Source of the DNA: Marinomonas maritima
GTDB taxonomy: Bacteria > Pseudomonadota > Gammaproteobacteria > Pseudomonadales > Marinomonadaceae
Reading direction: 5' to 3'
NCBI RefSeq assembly: GCF_024435075.2
Contig: NZ_JAMZEG020000002.1
Coordinates: forward strand, 434,001 to 498,000
Length of the DNA stretch: 64,000 nt
In this document: in pieces, positions 1 through 8,978 of the stretch
Layout of the letters: the number at the start of each line of letters is the position of its first letter
How positions within the stretch are numbered: position 1 is the stretch's first letter
The notes under the pieces: model-generated
The model's input: only the letters and a program-made list of their open reading frames with translations
Told to the model about the DNA's origin: nothing
The model's database searches: none
Made by a program: the position numbers and the translations under genes

Positions 1-13
1 TCATTTGGTAATA

Positions 14-46
14 AAAAAATGCGCCCTTACATAGAGCGCATTTTTT
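14..46. terminator. Bidirectional rho-independent terminator
   Basis: An 11-bp perfect stem (14-24 with 36-46) of A6-TGCGC pairs with GCGCA-T6 around an 11-nt loop. The flanking A and T tracts let it work on both strands. It would end the minus-strand glucosylglycerate operon whose last gene stops at 58. Confidence 0.8.
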
Positions 47-57
47 ATGTTTGTTTG

Positions 58-1818
58 CTAAGTATTGCTTTTAATTTTGCCTTTTTTATTTGCCAACCAG
101 ACAAACTGGTAGGGCATCAAGGTGACTTTTCCTAAACGGTCTTCGTATGCTTGTTCCGAGACCAAATCTGTCCAATCATCGGTGGCAATAAGGTTAAGCT
201 CTGACAAGTTAAAATGTTGTGGCAGATCCGTCATGTTATACACTGCAAACAGGCTTTGTCTTCTGTCCAAACTTTGTCGCCAGAAAGCAAATAAGTTTTC
301 TCCCATGTGCAAAATATACTGAGTCGCATTCGGGTGGAAAGCGGGTTGAGCGCGGCGTATTTGAGTTAACTTGGTGACACTCTGAAAGACTTTTTGATGA
401 TGTGTTGGTGAATTTAAGGCGTGTTCTAACTCTTCCATATCCCAAATATGGCGGTTGATTGAGCGATAATGACCCGTGTTATTCACTCGATCCAAATCAT
501 TTTCTGTACCAAATAGACTGTGAATATAAAAGGCAGGCACGCCTTCTAGCGCCATCATGACACCCGCTGCGCAAAGGAAACGAGCGAACTGCCATTGATC
601 TGGGCCTTGTTGCGCGGAACCAGACAAGGCATTCCACAGGCTTATGTTGATCTCATAAGGTTTGGCTTCGCCTTGCGGTGTCGTACGCGAACTTATTTTT
701 CCGCCAAAGCGTTTCATGGTGTTGATTAGCGTTTCTAGTTCCCATTCAGAAAGCAGACCCTCTGTAGGGCGTAAACCTATACCGTCGTGTGACGCCACAA
801 AGTTCAGGTAAGTGGTGCCTTGTTGAGCGGGTGCCATGCTCATGAGCCATTGCTTTAAATGGCTACAATTCCCCGTGACAAGGCTGTTAATAAGCAAAGG
901 TGGCAATGAAAAATTGTAGATCAAATGCGCTTCGTTGGCGTTACCAAAATAGGTTAAATTTTCCTGATTGGGTATGTTAGTTTCGGTGATAATGACGGAT
1001 TCTGGTGCGTAATGTTCGATCATTAGTCTTAATAAACGAATGATTTCATGAGTTTGGGGTAGATTAATACAGCTTGTACCAGGAACCTTCCATAGAAAGG
1101 CCACCGCGTCTAAGCGAAACCAGCGAATGCCTTTTTCAAGGTACAAATGAATGATGCGTAGAAACTCCAGCAGAACGTCTGGGTTTTCAAAATTTAAGTC
1201 AACTTGGTCGTGGCTAAACGTACACCAAACGTGTTTTTCACCATTTTTGGTTTGCACTTCTCTGAGTAGTGACGAGGTTCTAGGGCGAACAACGGCGCTC
1301 AAGTCAGCACTTGGGTCTGCTTCATAAAAGAAACTGGCCCCAGGGTTCACGCCTGCTTTGTAGTTCTCAAACCATAAGCTTCGGCTTGAGCAGTGATTAA
1401 TGACTAAATCGCCCATGACTTTGAAATCTTTTGAAAGATTCGACACATGGTCCCACTGCCCACACGAAGGGTTGACCGTCGTGTAATCCATCACACTAAA
1501 GCCATCGTCCGAGCTGTAAGGGAAAAATGGCAGCAAGTGAACCGCAGAAATAGAGTCGGACAATTTGTTTTTTACAAACTTATGCAGTGTTTCTAAAGGC
1601 GCTTCTTCTTTTCTGCGCAAGGTGTCTGCATAGGTAATTAACATAATGTCAGATTGATCCCATAAGTTTCTATGGGGTCTCGGTGATTCTGTTGTCGGAT
1701 CTAGGTGAAAAGTCGTTAAGCACCTTTCAGCCAGCTCTTTGGTGTCTAAATTCGGATAAATAGTCTGCAGATGAGCAATAAGCCGCTGTTCTAGAGGCGA
1801 CAATGGTGCATTTTCCAT
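58..1818 (-). CDS. GH13_18 sucrose phosphorylase-family enzyme, probable glucosylglycerate phosphorylase
   Basis: The 586-residue protein is a GH13 (alpha-amylase clan) enzyme of the sucrose phosphorylase subfamily. Visible landmarks are the nucleophile region RLDAVAFLWK (about residue 240), the acid/base region ITETNIP, and the transition-state Asp in FVASHDGIGLRPT. Members of this subfamily phosphorolyse sucrose, glucosylglycerol or 2-O-glucosylglycerate. The two genes upstream in the same operon encode glucosyl-3-phosphoglycerate synthase and its phosphatase, so glucosylglycerate is the most likely substrate, giving glucose-1-phosphate and glycerate in the cytoplasm. It is the last gene of a three-gene minus-strand operon, 70 bp after gpgS, and is followed by a strong terminator. 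Substrate choice is inferred from context; the fold assignment is secure. Confidence 0.85.
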   Translation of the reverse strand: MENAPLSPLEQRLIAHLQTIYPNLDTKELAERCLTTFHLDPTTESPRPHRNLWDQSDIMLITYADTLRRKEEAPLETLHKFVKNKLSDSISAVHLLPFFPYSSDDGFSVMDYTTVNPSCGQWDHVSNLSKDFKVMGDLVINHCSSRSLWFENYKAGVNPGASFFYEADPSADLSAVVRPRTSSLLREVQTKNGEKHVWCTFSHDQVDLNFENPDVLLEFLRIIHLYLEKGIRWFRLDAVAFLWKVPGTSCINLPQTHEIIRLLRLMIEHYAPESVIITETNIPNQENLTYFGNANEAHLIYNFSLPPLLINSLVTGNCSHLKQWLMSMAPAQQGTTYLNFVASHDGIGLRPTEGLLSEWELETLINTMKRFGGKISSRTTPQGEAKPYEINISLWNALSGSAQQGPDQWQFARFLCAAGVMMALEGVPAFYIHSLFGTENDLDRVNNTGHYRSINRHIWDMEELEHALNSPTHHQKVFQSVTKLTQIRRAQPAFHPNATQYILHMGENLFAFWRQSLDRRQSLFAVYNMTDLPQHFNLSELNLIATDDWTDLVSEQAYEDRLGKVTLMPYQFVWLANKKGKIKSNT

Positions 1819-1888
1819 GTTTACCTGCCTGTCTTTTTTGTCAATGGATGAAAAAAAATACGATGTTATTTAGCCTAATTGCCACCAA

Positions 1889-3115
1889 TTATTTAGGACC
1901 GAACTCGGCCATGTCTAACTCAACCGCTTGTGCCAGTTGCGTCATAACCCTAGGAAAAGCACTTATCACACGGTTCCAACTAGGGATAAAAGGCGTTTCC
2001 ATAGGGTTCTCTAAATACTGATTACCCGCTTTCATAATGTTGCCGGCAAAAAGCTCAACCGCTTGCTCTTCGGCATGAACATCTAGCTTCAGTCCGTTGA
2101 TTTCTGCGTCATTGCGATAGGTTTCAATAAAATCCAATGCCACACGGTAGTAGGTTGCTTTGATCGTTCGGAATGTTTCTTGGTTAAAAATCGTACCATT
2201 TGTTGCCAGCTTTCTAAAAATAGCTTTGGTGATGTCGATCGACATTTTAGATAAGCCTCCATCATCATTACCGGCTGATAAGTCTTGGTGTTTATGATCG
2301 TAAATGTCGGCGATATCGACCTGACATAAACGGTTGGTCGAATAGTTGCGATACATTTCACTTAATACGCCAATTTCTAACCCCCAATCGCTTGGTATGC
2401 GTAAATCGGTCATCACATCACGGCGAAAGGAAAATTCGCCTGCTAGTGGGTAGCGGTAGCTGTCTAGATAATCCAAATAATCCAAATGCCCAAAGACTTT
2501 TTTGAGTGAACACAGTAAAGGTGTCACCAATAAACGAGTGACTCGACCATTCATTTTTCCATTGGCGGCGCGGGCATAAAAGCCTTTACAGAACTCATAG
2601 TTAAAGTTCGGATTGGCAACAGGGTAAATAAGACGAGCGAGCAGTTCTCTGTCGTACGTCACAATATCGCAATCGTGCATAGCGATGGATTCCGCTTTGC
2701 CGGCGGCTAAGTTGTAGCCCATACAGAACCAAACGTTGCGGCCTTTACCTGGGTCAGAAGGGGAAAGGTGTTCACCTTTTAGGACGCTGTCTATTTCTCT
2801 TAAGCGAGGACCATCGTTCCACAGCACTTTGTAGTTTTGCGGCAAAACACTGAAAAACTCAAGCGCGTGTTTGTATTGTTCTTCTGTTGCTCTGTCTAAT
2901 CCGATGATGATTTCAGACAAGTAAGGCACTTGTTGCAAATGTTTTAAAATATTAGGCATGGCGTCTGTTTCTAGTTCCGAGTACAGACAAGGCAGAATCA
3001 GAGACATAGGTCGCGTTTTTGCAAACTCGCACAGCTCTGCTTCCATTTCTTCTAGCGGGCGGTGCGCCAAATTATGAAGCGTCGTGATAATGCCGTTTTG
3101 ATGAAAATCGCCCAT
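1889..3115 (-). CDS. gpgS: Glucosyl-3-phosphoglycerate synthase (GT81 family)
   Basis: The 408-residue protein transfers glucose from an NDP-glucose donor to 3-phosphoglycerate, the first step in glucosylglycerate synthesis. The N-terminal half is a GT-A fold: SLILPCLYSEL opens the nucleotide-binding region, a donor-binding stretch GKGRNVWFCMGYNLAAGKAE follows, and HDCDIVTYDREL carries the metal-binding DxD motif. The ATG at 3115 is preceded by a GGAG ribosome site. Its length matches the longer bacterial GpgS form rather than the shorter actinobacterial one. It lies 64 bp downstream of the phosphatase gene in the same direction. The alternative, mannosyl-3-phosphoglycerate synthase (GT78), fits less well by sequence. 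The neighbouring phosphatase family accepts both sugars, so the sugar is likely but not proven to be glucose. Confidence 0.85.
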   Translation of the reverse strand: MGDFHQNGIITTLHNLAHRPLEEMEAELCEFAKTRPMSLILPCLYSELETDAMPNILKHLQQVPYLSEIIIGLDRATEEQYKHALEFFSVLPQNYKVLWNDGPRLREIDSVLKGEHLSPSDPGKGRNVWFCMGYNLAAGKAESIAMHDCDIVTYDRELLARLIYPVANPNFNYEFCKGFYARAANGKMNGRVTRLLVTPLLCSLKKVFGHLDYLDYLDSYRYPLAGEFSFRRDVMTDLRIPSDWGLEIGVLSEMYRNYSTNRLCQVDIADIYDHKHQDLSAGNDDGGLSKMSIDITKAIFRKLATNGTIFNQETFRTIKATYYRVALDFIETYRNDAEINGLKLDVHAEEQAVELFAGNIMKAGNQYLENPMETPFIPSWNRVISAFPRVMTQLAQAVELDMAEFGPK

Positions 3116-3179
3116 GATAATTCTCCTAAATATTGTTATAAAAATAATGGCTGTTTGCGTTATATTCTTTTTTTGCGTG

Positions 3180-4001
3180 TTACAAAATACCTTGCTTGGT
3201 TAGCATTAAATTGATCGCTTGAGCCCAGCCTTCAGGCCCGTACGCGTCACTAAGCCAAGCATCGCTGCGATTTGGTATTTCTGGTGGCGCATGAACAGGT
3301 GACCGAATCACCACCGGAATATCGGCTCTACTCAGCATGCCAACGTCATTTTCGCCATCGCCTAAGGCCATGGTAGTAATGGCTTCGTCACTTTGTGTCT
3401 CATACACCTCTTTTAACCACAGCATGGCGTTTGCCTTGTCGCAGTGTTTACCCATTAAATGGGAAAAACGGCCGCCTTTTTGGATTTGTATATCAAACTG
3501 CGCAAGGTGCTCTCTAAAATGATTGAGCGCGAGGTGAGAGTCTGTCCATAGCATGGGTTCAGTGAACTCTCGCTGCATGGCTTGTTTGGCGTTTGCTTCG
3601 CTTAAGCCTGTGATTGACATCAGTTCTTGCCACGTCATGTCGCTGAAGCGTTTAAATGTGTAGTCGTCTTGTTTGTCGTTGGTGAGTTCGATCAACCTGT
3701 CACGTTTTGGCCCAAAGGCTTTTAACCAATATTCACCGCAATCTTCTAATGGCTCGTCTATCGTCAGTGCCAAATTTTTAGGAATATAGATGGCGGAACC
3801 ATTTTCAACGATAAAAGGGTCTTGATGATTAAGATCTTTTCTAAGGGAGAGAAGCTCGCTGAATGTCTTGCTTGTATTGATGATGCAAGGAATGGAAAAG
3901 GTTTTTAGCGACAGTAACGCGGATTGTGCTGCTTTAAAGCTATAAGTGTGATGGTCGAGTAATGTGCCATCTAAATCTGTGAATATTAAAAGTCTAGTCA
4001 T
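3180..4001 (-). CDS. Glucosyl/mannosyl-3-phosphoglycerate phosphatase (HAD-IIB)
   Basis: The protein removes the phosphate from glucosyl-3-phosphoglycerate to release the osmolyte glucosylglycerate. HAD motif I is FTDLDGTLLDHH at residues 7-18. The HAD motif IV region is MALGDGENDVGML near the C-terminus, and HSHLMGKHCDKANA-like cap residues are typical of HAD-IIB enzymes. The open frame extends upstream to 4289. I chose the ATG at 4001 because motif I would otherwise sit about 100 residues in, a GGAA ribosome site precedes it, and the longer form would overlap the divergent EamA gene. At 273 residues it matches the family. It is the first gene of the minus-strand operon with gpgS and the GH13 phosphorylase. 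Confidence 0.85.
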   Translation of the reverse strand: MTRLLIFTDLDGTLLDHHTYSFKAAQSALLSLKTFSIPCIINTSKTFSELLSLRKDLNHQDPFIVENGSAIYIPKNLALTIDEPLEDCGEYWLKAFGPKRDRLIELTNDKQDDYTFKRFSDMTWQELMSITGLSEANAKQAMQREFTEPMLWTDSHLALNHFREHLAQFDIQIQKGGRFSHLMGKHCDKANAMLWLKEVYETQSDEAITTMALGDGENDVGMLSRADIPVVIRSPVHAPPEIPNRSDAWLSDAYGPEGWAQAINLMLTKQGIL

Positions 4002-4140
4002 GTAGATTCCATTTTTAGGTCCATCATAAGGTGGCTGGTGGACGTTAGTATTAGGCTTGCAAATCTGGTGCCAGTGCGTAAAAGTAAGCCTTTCCTGATG
4101 AGGTGCTTGCCTAAGGTTAACTGGGCTGTTGAACAAATTG

Positions 4141-5028
4141 ATGACAAATTTGCTACGTTTATATTTCATTATTATTCTTTCTTTGTTCGCCTTCGCGGCG
4201 AACTCGGTTTTATGTCGATTGGCCCTTGCTGATGGCTTAATTGATCCTGCTAGTTTTACGATGTGGCGACTGCTTAGTGGTGCAGCCACGTTGGCGTTAC
4301 TGTGTGTTTTTCAGTTTTTTAAAACAAAAAACACCCCGATCAAAATGATTTGGCTAGAAGGAAGTTGGCTGTCGGCGCTTTCACTGTTTATTTATGCGAT
4401 GGGCTTTTCTTATGCCTATGTCACATTGGAAACAGGCATTGGCGCCTTGATTCTTTTTGGTGCTGTTCAGCTTACGCTGATCTTATTCGCTGTTTGGGCG
4501 GGTCAGAAACTGGTCGTTTTGGAATGGTTTGGACTGCTGGTGGCGTTTGCTGGTTTTGCGTATTTGGTGTTTCCTACTTTGTCATCGCCTTCTCTTGTTG
4601 GCTTTATTTTGATGACGTTAGCGGGTATCGCTTGGGGCTTATATACATGGCGTGGAAAAATCTCGTCTAAACCGCTGTTTGCAACTACCTCGAACTTTGT
4701 TCGAACCATCCCGATGCTATTGATTGCATTAGCCTTTATAGATACAGAAGGGCTTAAAAGTGCGAGTACAGAAGGGATTGTGTTGGCAGTGATCTCTGGT
4801 GCATTTATGTCTGGATTGGGTTACGCACTTTGGTACGCGGTGCTGCCTCACCTTAGCGCTTCATTGGCGGCTGTGTTACAGCTTTTGGTGCCTGTGATTG
4901 CGACTATTGGCGGCGTTATTTTTACGAATGAATCCGTCACTTTACACCTTATCATAGCGACGCTAAGCGTCCTAGGTGGCGTGTTACTCGTTATTCTTGC
5001 CAAAAAACGAACGCCTAAAAACGCCTAG
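4141..5028 (+). CDS. EamA/DMT-family transporter
   Basis: About 295 residues with roughly ten hydrophobic segments and the internal two-fold EamA repeat typical of drug/metabolite transporters. It begins with a membrane segment carrying ANSVLCRLAL, the usual first EamA helix. The C-terminal half ends in a helix followed by KKRTPKNA, a positive cytoplasmic tail. The ATG at 4141 is preferred; an in-frame TTG at 4129 is the alternative, and neither has a strong ribosome site. It is divergent from the glucosylglycerate operon, with about 140 bp shared between them. The substrate cannot be read from the sequence. Confidence 0.8.
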   Translation: MTNLLRLYFIIILSLFAFAANSVLCRLALADGLIDPASFTMWRLLSGAATLALLCVFQFFKTKNTPIKMIWLEGSWLSALSLFIYAMGFSYAYVTLETGIGALILFGAVQLTLILFAVWAGQKLVVLEWFGLLVAFAGFAYLVFPTLSSPSLVGFILMTLAGIAWGLYTWRGKISSKPLFATTSNFVRTIPMLLIALAFIDTEGLKSASTEGIVLAVISGAFMSGLGYALWYAVLPHLSASLAAVLQLLVPVIATIGGVIFTNESVTLHLIIATLSVLGGVLLVILAKKRTPKNA

Positions 5029-5155
5029 TTTTGGTGCGTTTTTATCTCAATGCGCCATCATCGGCAGGCTTGTTGATTGAAATTTGGTCATGTCTTTAAT
5101 GCTTTAATAGAATGAAAAAATAATGTGGGCTTGAATAATTAATGGAGATAAAACA

Positions 5156-5632
5156 TTGATAACAATCAGACGTTACAAGGAAGATGACACAGAGGCGCTT
5201 TGGAATATTTTTTTTCACACAGTTCGTAATATCAATACTCGAGACTATTCCAAAGAACAAGTTGAAGCCTGGGCTCCAGATGTCTTTGATATGCCAATTT
5301 GGAAAAAACGTATGCAAGGGCTAGATCCTTTCGTCGCTGTCATGAGTGGTGTCATTGTTGGCTATGCAGATTTACAACCGAATGGATTAGTAGATCACTT
5401 CTTTTGTCACCATGAGTATCAGGGCCAAGGCGTCGGTAAGGCACTAATGAATCATGTGTTACGTGTTGGAGAGCAACGAAAAGTGAAACGATTTTATTCT
5501 GAGGTCAGTATTACAGCGCGCCCATTTTACGAGCGCTTTGGTTTTAGGGTAGTTCAAGAGCAGGAAATGGAAGTTCGGGGACAAATGCTGAGAAACTTTG
5601 TTATGGAAAAGTTTAGCGAACAAAGCGTTTAA
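5156..5632 (+). CDS. GNAT-family N-acetyltransferase
   Basis: A 158-residue single-domain GNAT protein. The acetyl-CoA pyrophosphate loop is HEYQGQGVGKALMNHV (about residues 82-97), preceded by the motif A strand around GYADLQPNGLVDHFF and followed by the motif B region ARPFYERFGFRVV. The start is TTG: no ATG fits, and a GGAG ribosome site lies 8 bases upstream. The protein starts directly with ITIRRYKEDD, the common GNAT beginning. The acceptor substrate is unknown. It stands alone between the EamA gene and a bidirectional terminator. Confidence 0.85.
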   Translation: MITIRRYKEDDTEALWNIFFHTVRNINTRDYSKEQVEAWAPDVFDMPIWKKRMQGLDPFVAVMSGVIVGYADLQPNGLVDHFFCHHEYQGQGVGKALMNHVLRVGEQRKVKRFYSEVSITARPFYERFGFRVVQEQEMEVRGQMLRNFVMEKFSEQSV

Positions 5633-5676
5633 CTGAAAACTTAAAGGTTTTTGATTCTTTTAAAGCTATAGAATAT

Positions 5677-5711
5677 AAAAAACGGACACCATTGAATGGT
5701 GTCCGTTTTTT
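5677..5711. terminator. Bidirectional terminator between convergent genes
   Basis: A nearly perfect hairpin in which AACGGACACCAT pairs with ATGGTGTCCGTT, flanked by A and T runs. It lies between the convergent GNAT gene (ends 5632) and DUF3010 gene (ends 5731), so it can serve both. Confidence 0.85.
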
Positions 5712-5730
5712 TATTGCGAAATCTAACTAC

Positions 5731-6168
5731 TTACGCTTCAGGAATGTATTCTGAAAGCGCAGCATAAGCCACGGTGAAGGCGCCTTCTTGGAATGCGCGT
5801 AAGCCTGTTGCTTTGAATGGAATTGGCATTGGGTTGTGTTGCAAGATGTCTTTGGTTTTTGCGCCGCTGAACAAATCTACCTGAACGGTATTAATCAATT
5901 GGATCGCCGCTTCAATTTTAAAGCCAACAGAACCGCCAGCAAATTTGCCTTTCGTTGGGCGTTCACGGATAGCCACTTTTTTGACTTTATAGTCTTCGAA
6001 CAGTTTTTTAAGCAAAAATTGGAATTTGCGCACGTTTTCTGTGTCGTTGGAATTGCTCAGTGTGTGGCGTATTTGGCGACAGTCAGTGATTTGGAACAGT
6101 CCGTCTTCTTTCGATAGAAGGCACAGAATAACTTCACTGCCTTTGATTTCGATACCGCAAGTAATCAT
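5731..6168 (-). CDS. DUF3010 family protein
   Basis: A 145-residue soluble protein that I recognise as DUF3010, a family common in marine gammaproteobacteria with no established function. It starts MITCGIEIKGSEVILCLL and has a RuvC/RNase H-like look: an initial beta strand with a conserved acidic residue, then a basic stretch KKVAIRERPTKGKF. Whether it is a nuclease fold is my inference. No signal peptide or membrane segment is visible. It is monocistronic, convergent with the GNAT gene and divergent from the aminotransferase gene. Confidence 0.75.
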   Translation of the reverse strand: MITCGIEIKGSEVILCLLSKEDGLFQITDCRQIRHTLSNSNDTENVRKFQFLLKKLFEDYKVKKVAIRERPTKGKFAGGSVGFKIEAAIQLINTVQVDLFSGAKTKDILQHNPMPIPFKATGLRAFQEGAFTVAYAALSEYIPEA

Positions 6169-6467
6169 AAAAAGATCCTGAATAGGGTGGTTTCGCGCAT
6201 TATCGCACAGTTAATGGCGATCTTGCAGAGTAAAAAATACTGCTTGTGTAAGTTGAAACGAGTCAGATCTAAGGCGAAAGTAATTGCTTGTGGTTTATTA
6301 CACTCTTTTGATTTTGCTGACTCTTATTTTTAAGAGGGATATTGTACTATTTCAAAATATTATTTCGTTAAAACTAAAATCACAACATTTTCTACTGTTA
6401 AAATGTGAATATAACCTTTTTACGGTGAGAGTGTTTTTTTTCAACACTACTTATTAGGCTGCATAAA
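6169..6467. other. Intergenic region between divergent genes
   Basis: Roughly 300 AT-rich bases between the DUF3010 and aminotransferase starts. It must hold both promoters. I see no convincing operator, small RNA or small gene. Confidence 0.5.
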
Positions 6468-7700
6468 ATGACTGCTTCATCGCCAATGGGCATTCCTCGT
6501 CCTCAGGTGAAATCACTAGACGAAATCCTCCCTCATGAACCTTTACTGATGATGGGGGCTGGTCCAGTGCCAATTCCAGAACGTGTTGCCAAAGCCAATT
6601 CGATTGTCATTAATCATTTGGGTAGTGTAATGGCGCAAGTGATCGATCAAGTTAAATCGATGGCGCGCTATGTTTTTCAAACAGAATCAAAATGGGTGTT
6701 GGGTGTAGCGGGACCGGCCTCGGCCGCGATGGAAATGGCGGTTGCTAACTTGTTGCAACCGGGTGAGCGCATTCTATGTATCAATAATGGCTTTTTTAGC
6801 CATCGCATGGCGGAAATGGCGATTCGTGTTGGCGCTGATGTGCATGAACTGCATGTGGACGTTCATGAAGCCGCTGACCCAGAGCGAGTTCGTAAAGCGA
6901 TCGAAGAAACACGCCCTAAAGTGCTAACACTGGTTCAAGGTGAAACATCGAATACGGTGTTTAACCACACATTAGAAGACATTACTAAGATTGCTAAGTC
7001 TTATGGTTGCCTAGTGGTGGTAGATGCGGTGTGCACACTCAGTACCATGCCCTTGAAAATGGACGAATGGCAGGTAGATGTTGTGATTACTGGCGGGCAA
7101 AAAGGTTTGTCGTCCATTCCTGGAGTATCGCTTTTGGTGTTTTCAAATGAAGCATGGGCTGCAGTGAAAAATCGTACTCAGCCAACCGCACAATGGTGTT
7201 TCGATGCGCAATTGGCAGAAAATTTTTGGCACAAAGATGGCTACCATTATACCGCGCCAGTGTCTGGCATCATGGCATTGCATGAAGCACTCAAGCTGGT
7301 ATGTGATGAGACGCTAGAAAACCGGTTTTCTCGTCATTTTCGTTGTTCAAAAGCGCTTCAATCCGGCATTGAAGGGATGGGGTTGGAATTGTTTATCCCC
7401 CCGGCTTCTCGTTTGAATTCCGTTGTGGGTATTAATATTCCAAATGGGCTAACGGCAGGGCAAATTTGTCGACATATTTCGGATGTGTATCGAGTCGAGA
7501 TCGCAGGATCATTTGGTCAGCCGATTGTTCGTATTGGGCAAATGGGGGAGCAATGCCGCGAACACAACTTGTTCCGTACCTTGCATGCATTTGGTAGCAC
7601 CATGCGCGATCTGGGTGTGAAAGTGGATCAACCAAATGGCATGGCGGAAATGGAATCTTACCTGCAGCGTGTTCCTCGTACGCTTTATCAAGTGGCCTAA
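6468..7700 (+). CDS. Class V PLP-dependent aminotransferase (alanine/serine-glyoxylate type)
   Basis: A 410-residue fold-type I PLP enzyme. The PLP lysine lies in VVITGGQKGLSSIPGVSLL (about residue 215), preceded by the Asp-containing LVVVDAVCTLSTMPL that binds the pyridine nitrogen. LMMGAGPVPIP near the N-terminus is the usual beginning of the alanine-glyoxylate / (S)-ureidoglycine-glyoxylate aminotransferase group. The expected reaction is amino transfer to glyoxylate, but the donor is not clear. No purine-catabolism genes lie nearby, so a ureidoglycine role is not supported. It is monocistronic, with a terminator right after the stop. Confidence 0.8.
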   Translation: MTASSPMGIPRPQVKSLDEILPHEPLLMMGAGPVPIPERVAKANSIVINHLGSVMAQVIDQVKSMARYVFQTESKWVLGVAGPASAAMEMAVANLLQPGERILCINNGFFSHRMAEMAIRVGADVHELHVDVHEAADPERVRKAIEETRPKVLTLVQGETSNTVFNHTLEDITKIAKSYGCLVVVDAVCTLSTMPLKMDEWQVDVVITGGQKGLSSIPGVSLLVFSNEAWAAVKNRTQPTAQWCFDAQLAENFWHKDGYHYTAPVSGIMALHEALKLVCDETLENRFSRHFRCSKALQSGIEGMGLELFIPPASRLNSVVGINIPNGLTAGQICRHISDVYRVEIAGSFGQPIVRIGQMGEQCREHNLFRTLHAFGSTMRDLGVKVDQPNGMAEMESYLQRVPRTLYQVA

Positions 7701-7743
7701 CGAAATGTTAGTGAGTTAGATTCTTCTAATGTTTAAAAAATGA

Positions 7744-8676
7744 TTATACGCCCTTGGTTTTCTTTGAATCCAAGGGCGTTTTTTTATTTTTTAAATTTAG
7801 GCGCGGCATTAAACTCGCAAACAGCGCACCCGCGGTAATGAGTAGGCAAGCGATGATCTGACCAGTGGTGAGTTGCGTGTTAGTAAAGAGGCCAAGCCAA
7901 GCGGTAGAAAGCGCTGGCGCGGTATAAGACAATACGCCCAGCAGTGATAAGTTGCCTTTCTTGACGCCCATGTCCCAGCAGAAAAATGCCACGCCCACAG
8001 GGCCAAGACCCAGGCCTAAAATCGCCACCCATGTTGTCATTGGAAAAGACCAGTTAGGCTCTTCAAGCGATAAATGAGATACGCCTGCTAATAATGTGGT
8101 TATTAGGCAATACCAAAGTACGGCGCTAGAAGGAACGGTTTGAAAGCGTCGGTTTGCGACGGAATAACTTGACCAAATCAGTGCGCAGGAAAAGGCTGCA
8201 GCGTAGCCAGTCCAATGATAAGCGGCGTTGTCTATACTGATTGTCTGTGCTTTGGATTGCAGCATGATGCCAGTGCCTGCAAACGCGATAATCGCACCGA
8301 TCAAATGTGTCCATGACAGTGTGTTACCTTTTGTCATCCCCACCATTAATACGATAAATAAGGGCCAAAGATAGGCGATTAAACCTGCTTCAACTGGTGG
8401 CGCATGCTGGAACGCATAAAAATAGAAAAAGTGATAAAAATAAAACCCTAGCCCACCCATGATCATGGCGCTCTTTGGTGTTTGCTGCCAAGACGTTTTC
8501 AATTCATTTTTTACAAAATACACCAGTAAAAACAGTAGGCTTGCCATCCCAAAGGTCAGGGTGAGTAACAGCAGTGGTGGGACTAGCTTGGCTTGCGTGG
8601 TGAAAAGAGCAAGGGCGCTCCAGAGTAAAATGGCGATGCTCCCAATAAAAGTGGCTTGCAGATTGTTTGTTGTCAT
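7744..8676 (-). CDS. EamA-family transporter, YddG-like
   Basis: A 310-residue membrane protein with about ten hydrophobic helices in two EamA halves. The pattern (start TNNLQATFIGSIAILLWSALALF, then FYFYHFFYFYAFQHAPPVEAGL, then a second half with CALIWSSYSVANRRF) resembles YddG-type aromatic amino acid exporters. The second half has LGLGPVGVAFFCWDMGVKKG, a strongly conserved EamA segment. The ATG at 8676 has an AGGA site upstream. The substrate is inferred only by resemblance. The tail is polar and lysine rich (NKKTPLDSKKTKGV). Confidence 0.78.
   Translation of the reverse strand: MTTNNLQATFIGSIAILLWSALALFTTQAKLVPPLLLLTLTFGMASLLFLLVYFVKNELKTSWQQTPKSAMIMGGLGFYFYHFFYFYAFQHAPPVEAGLIAYLWPLFIVLMVGMTKGNTLSWTHLIGAIIAFAGTGIMLQSKAQTISIDNAAYHWTGYAAAFSCALIWSSYSVANRRFQTVPSSAVLWYCLITTLLAGVSHLSLEEPNWSFPMTTWVAILGLGLGPVGVAFFCWDMGVKKGNLSLLGVLSYTAPALSTAWLGLFTNTQLTTGQIIACLLITAGALFASLMPRLNLKNKKTPLDSKKTKGV
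7749..7785 (+). terminator. Terminator overlapping the end of the next gene
   Basis: The stem CGCCCTTGG (7749-7757) pairs with CCAAGGGCG (7770-7778) and is followed by seven T. It ends the aminotransferase transcript but lies inside the last codons of the convergent EamA gene. Confidence 0.8.
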
Positions 8677-8978
8677 CTTGTTGTTTCCTAAATCCTGTCC
8701 TAGTCTGATTAGGCAACAGGTTACCTTGTCAGTGTGTGAGAAACATTGTCAAAAATGCGTGACTTTGTTTGTCAGAAAGCAGTGGCTTTGTTTATCAGGA
8801 TTCAGCGGGTTGATTGGTTAAGAATAAATTTTTTATCACAATTAAGTAAGAAAAGTTGATGGGTGACAGGGTAGTGACAGTTTTGAGGGGTAAGGTTTGG
8901 TTATTCAAGTTGACTGAAAACATTATTTTTAGAGCTTGATTGGCTAACAACAAAAAAAATAACAAGCAGGAGATAACT
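8677..8978. other. Intergenic region upstream of tctC
   Basis: About 300 bases between divergent genes. An imperfect direct repeat (CTTTGTTTGTCAG near 8763 and CTTTGTTTATCAG near 8787) is visible and could bind a regulator, for example the TctD-like protein. I see no gene here. Confidence 0.35.

Noticed and set aside
4002..4289. N-terminal extension of the phosphoglycerate phosphatase frame
   Set aside because: HAD motif I starts right after the ATG at 4001 and that ATG has a ribosome site. The extension overlaps the divergent EamA gene.
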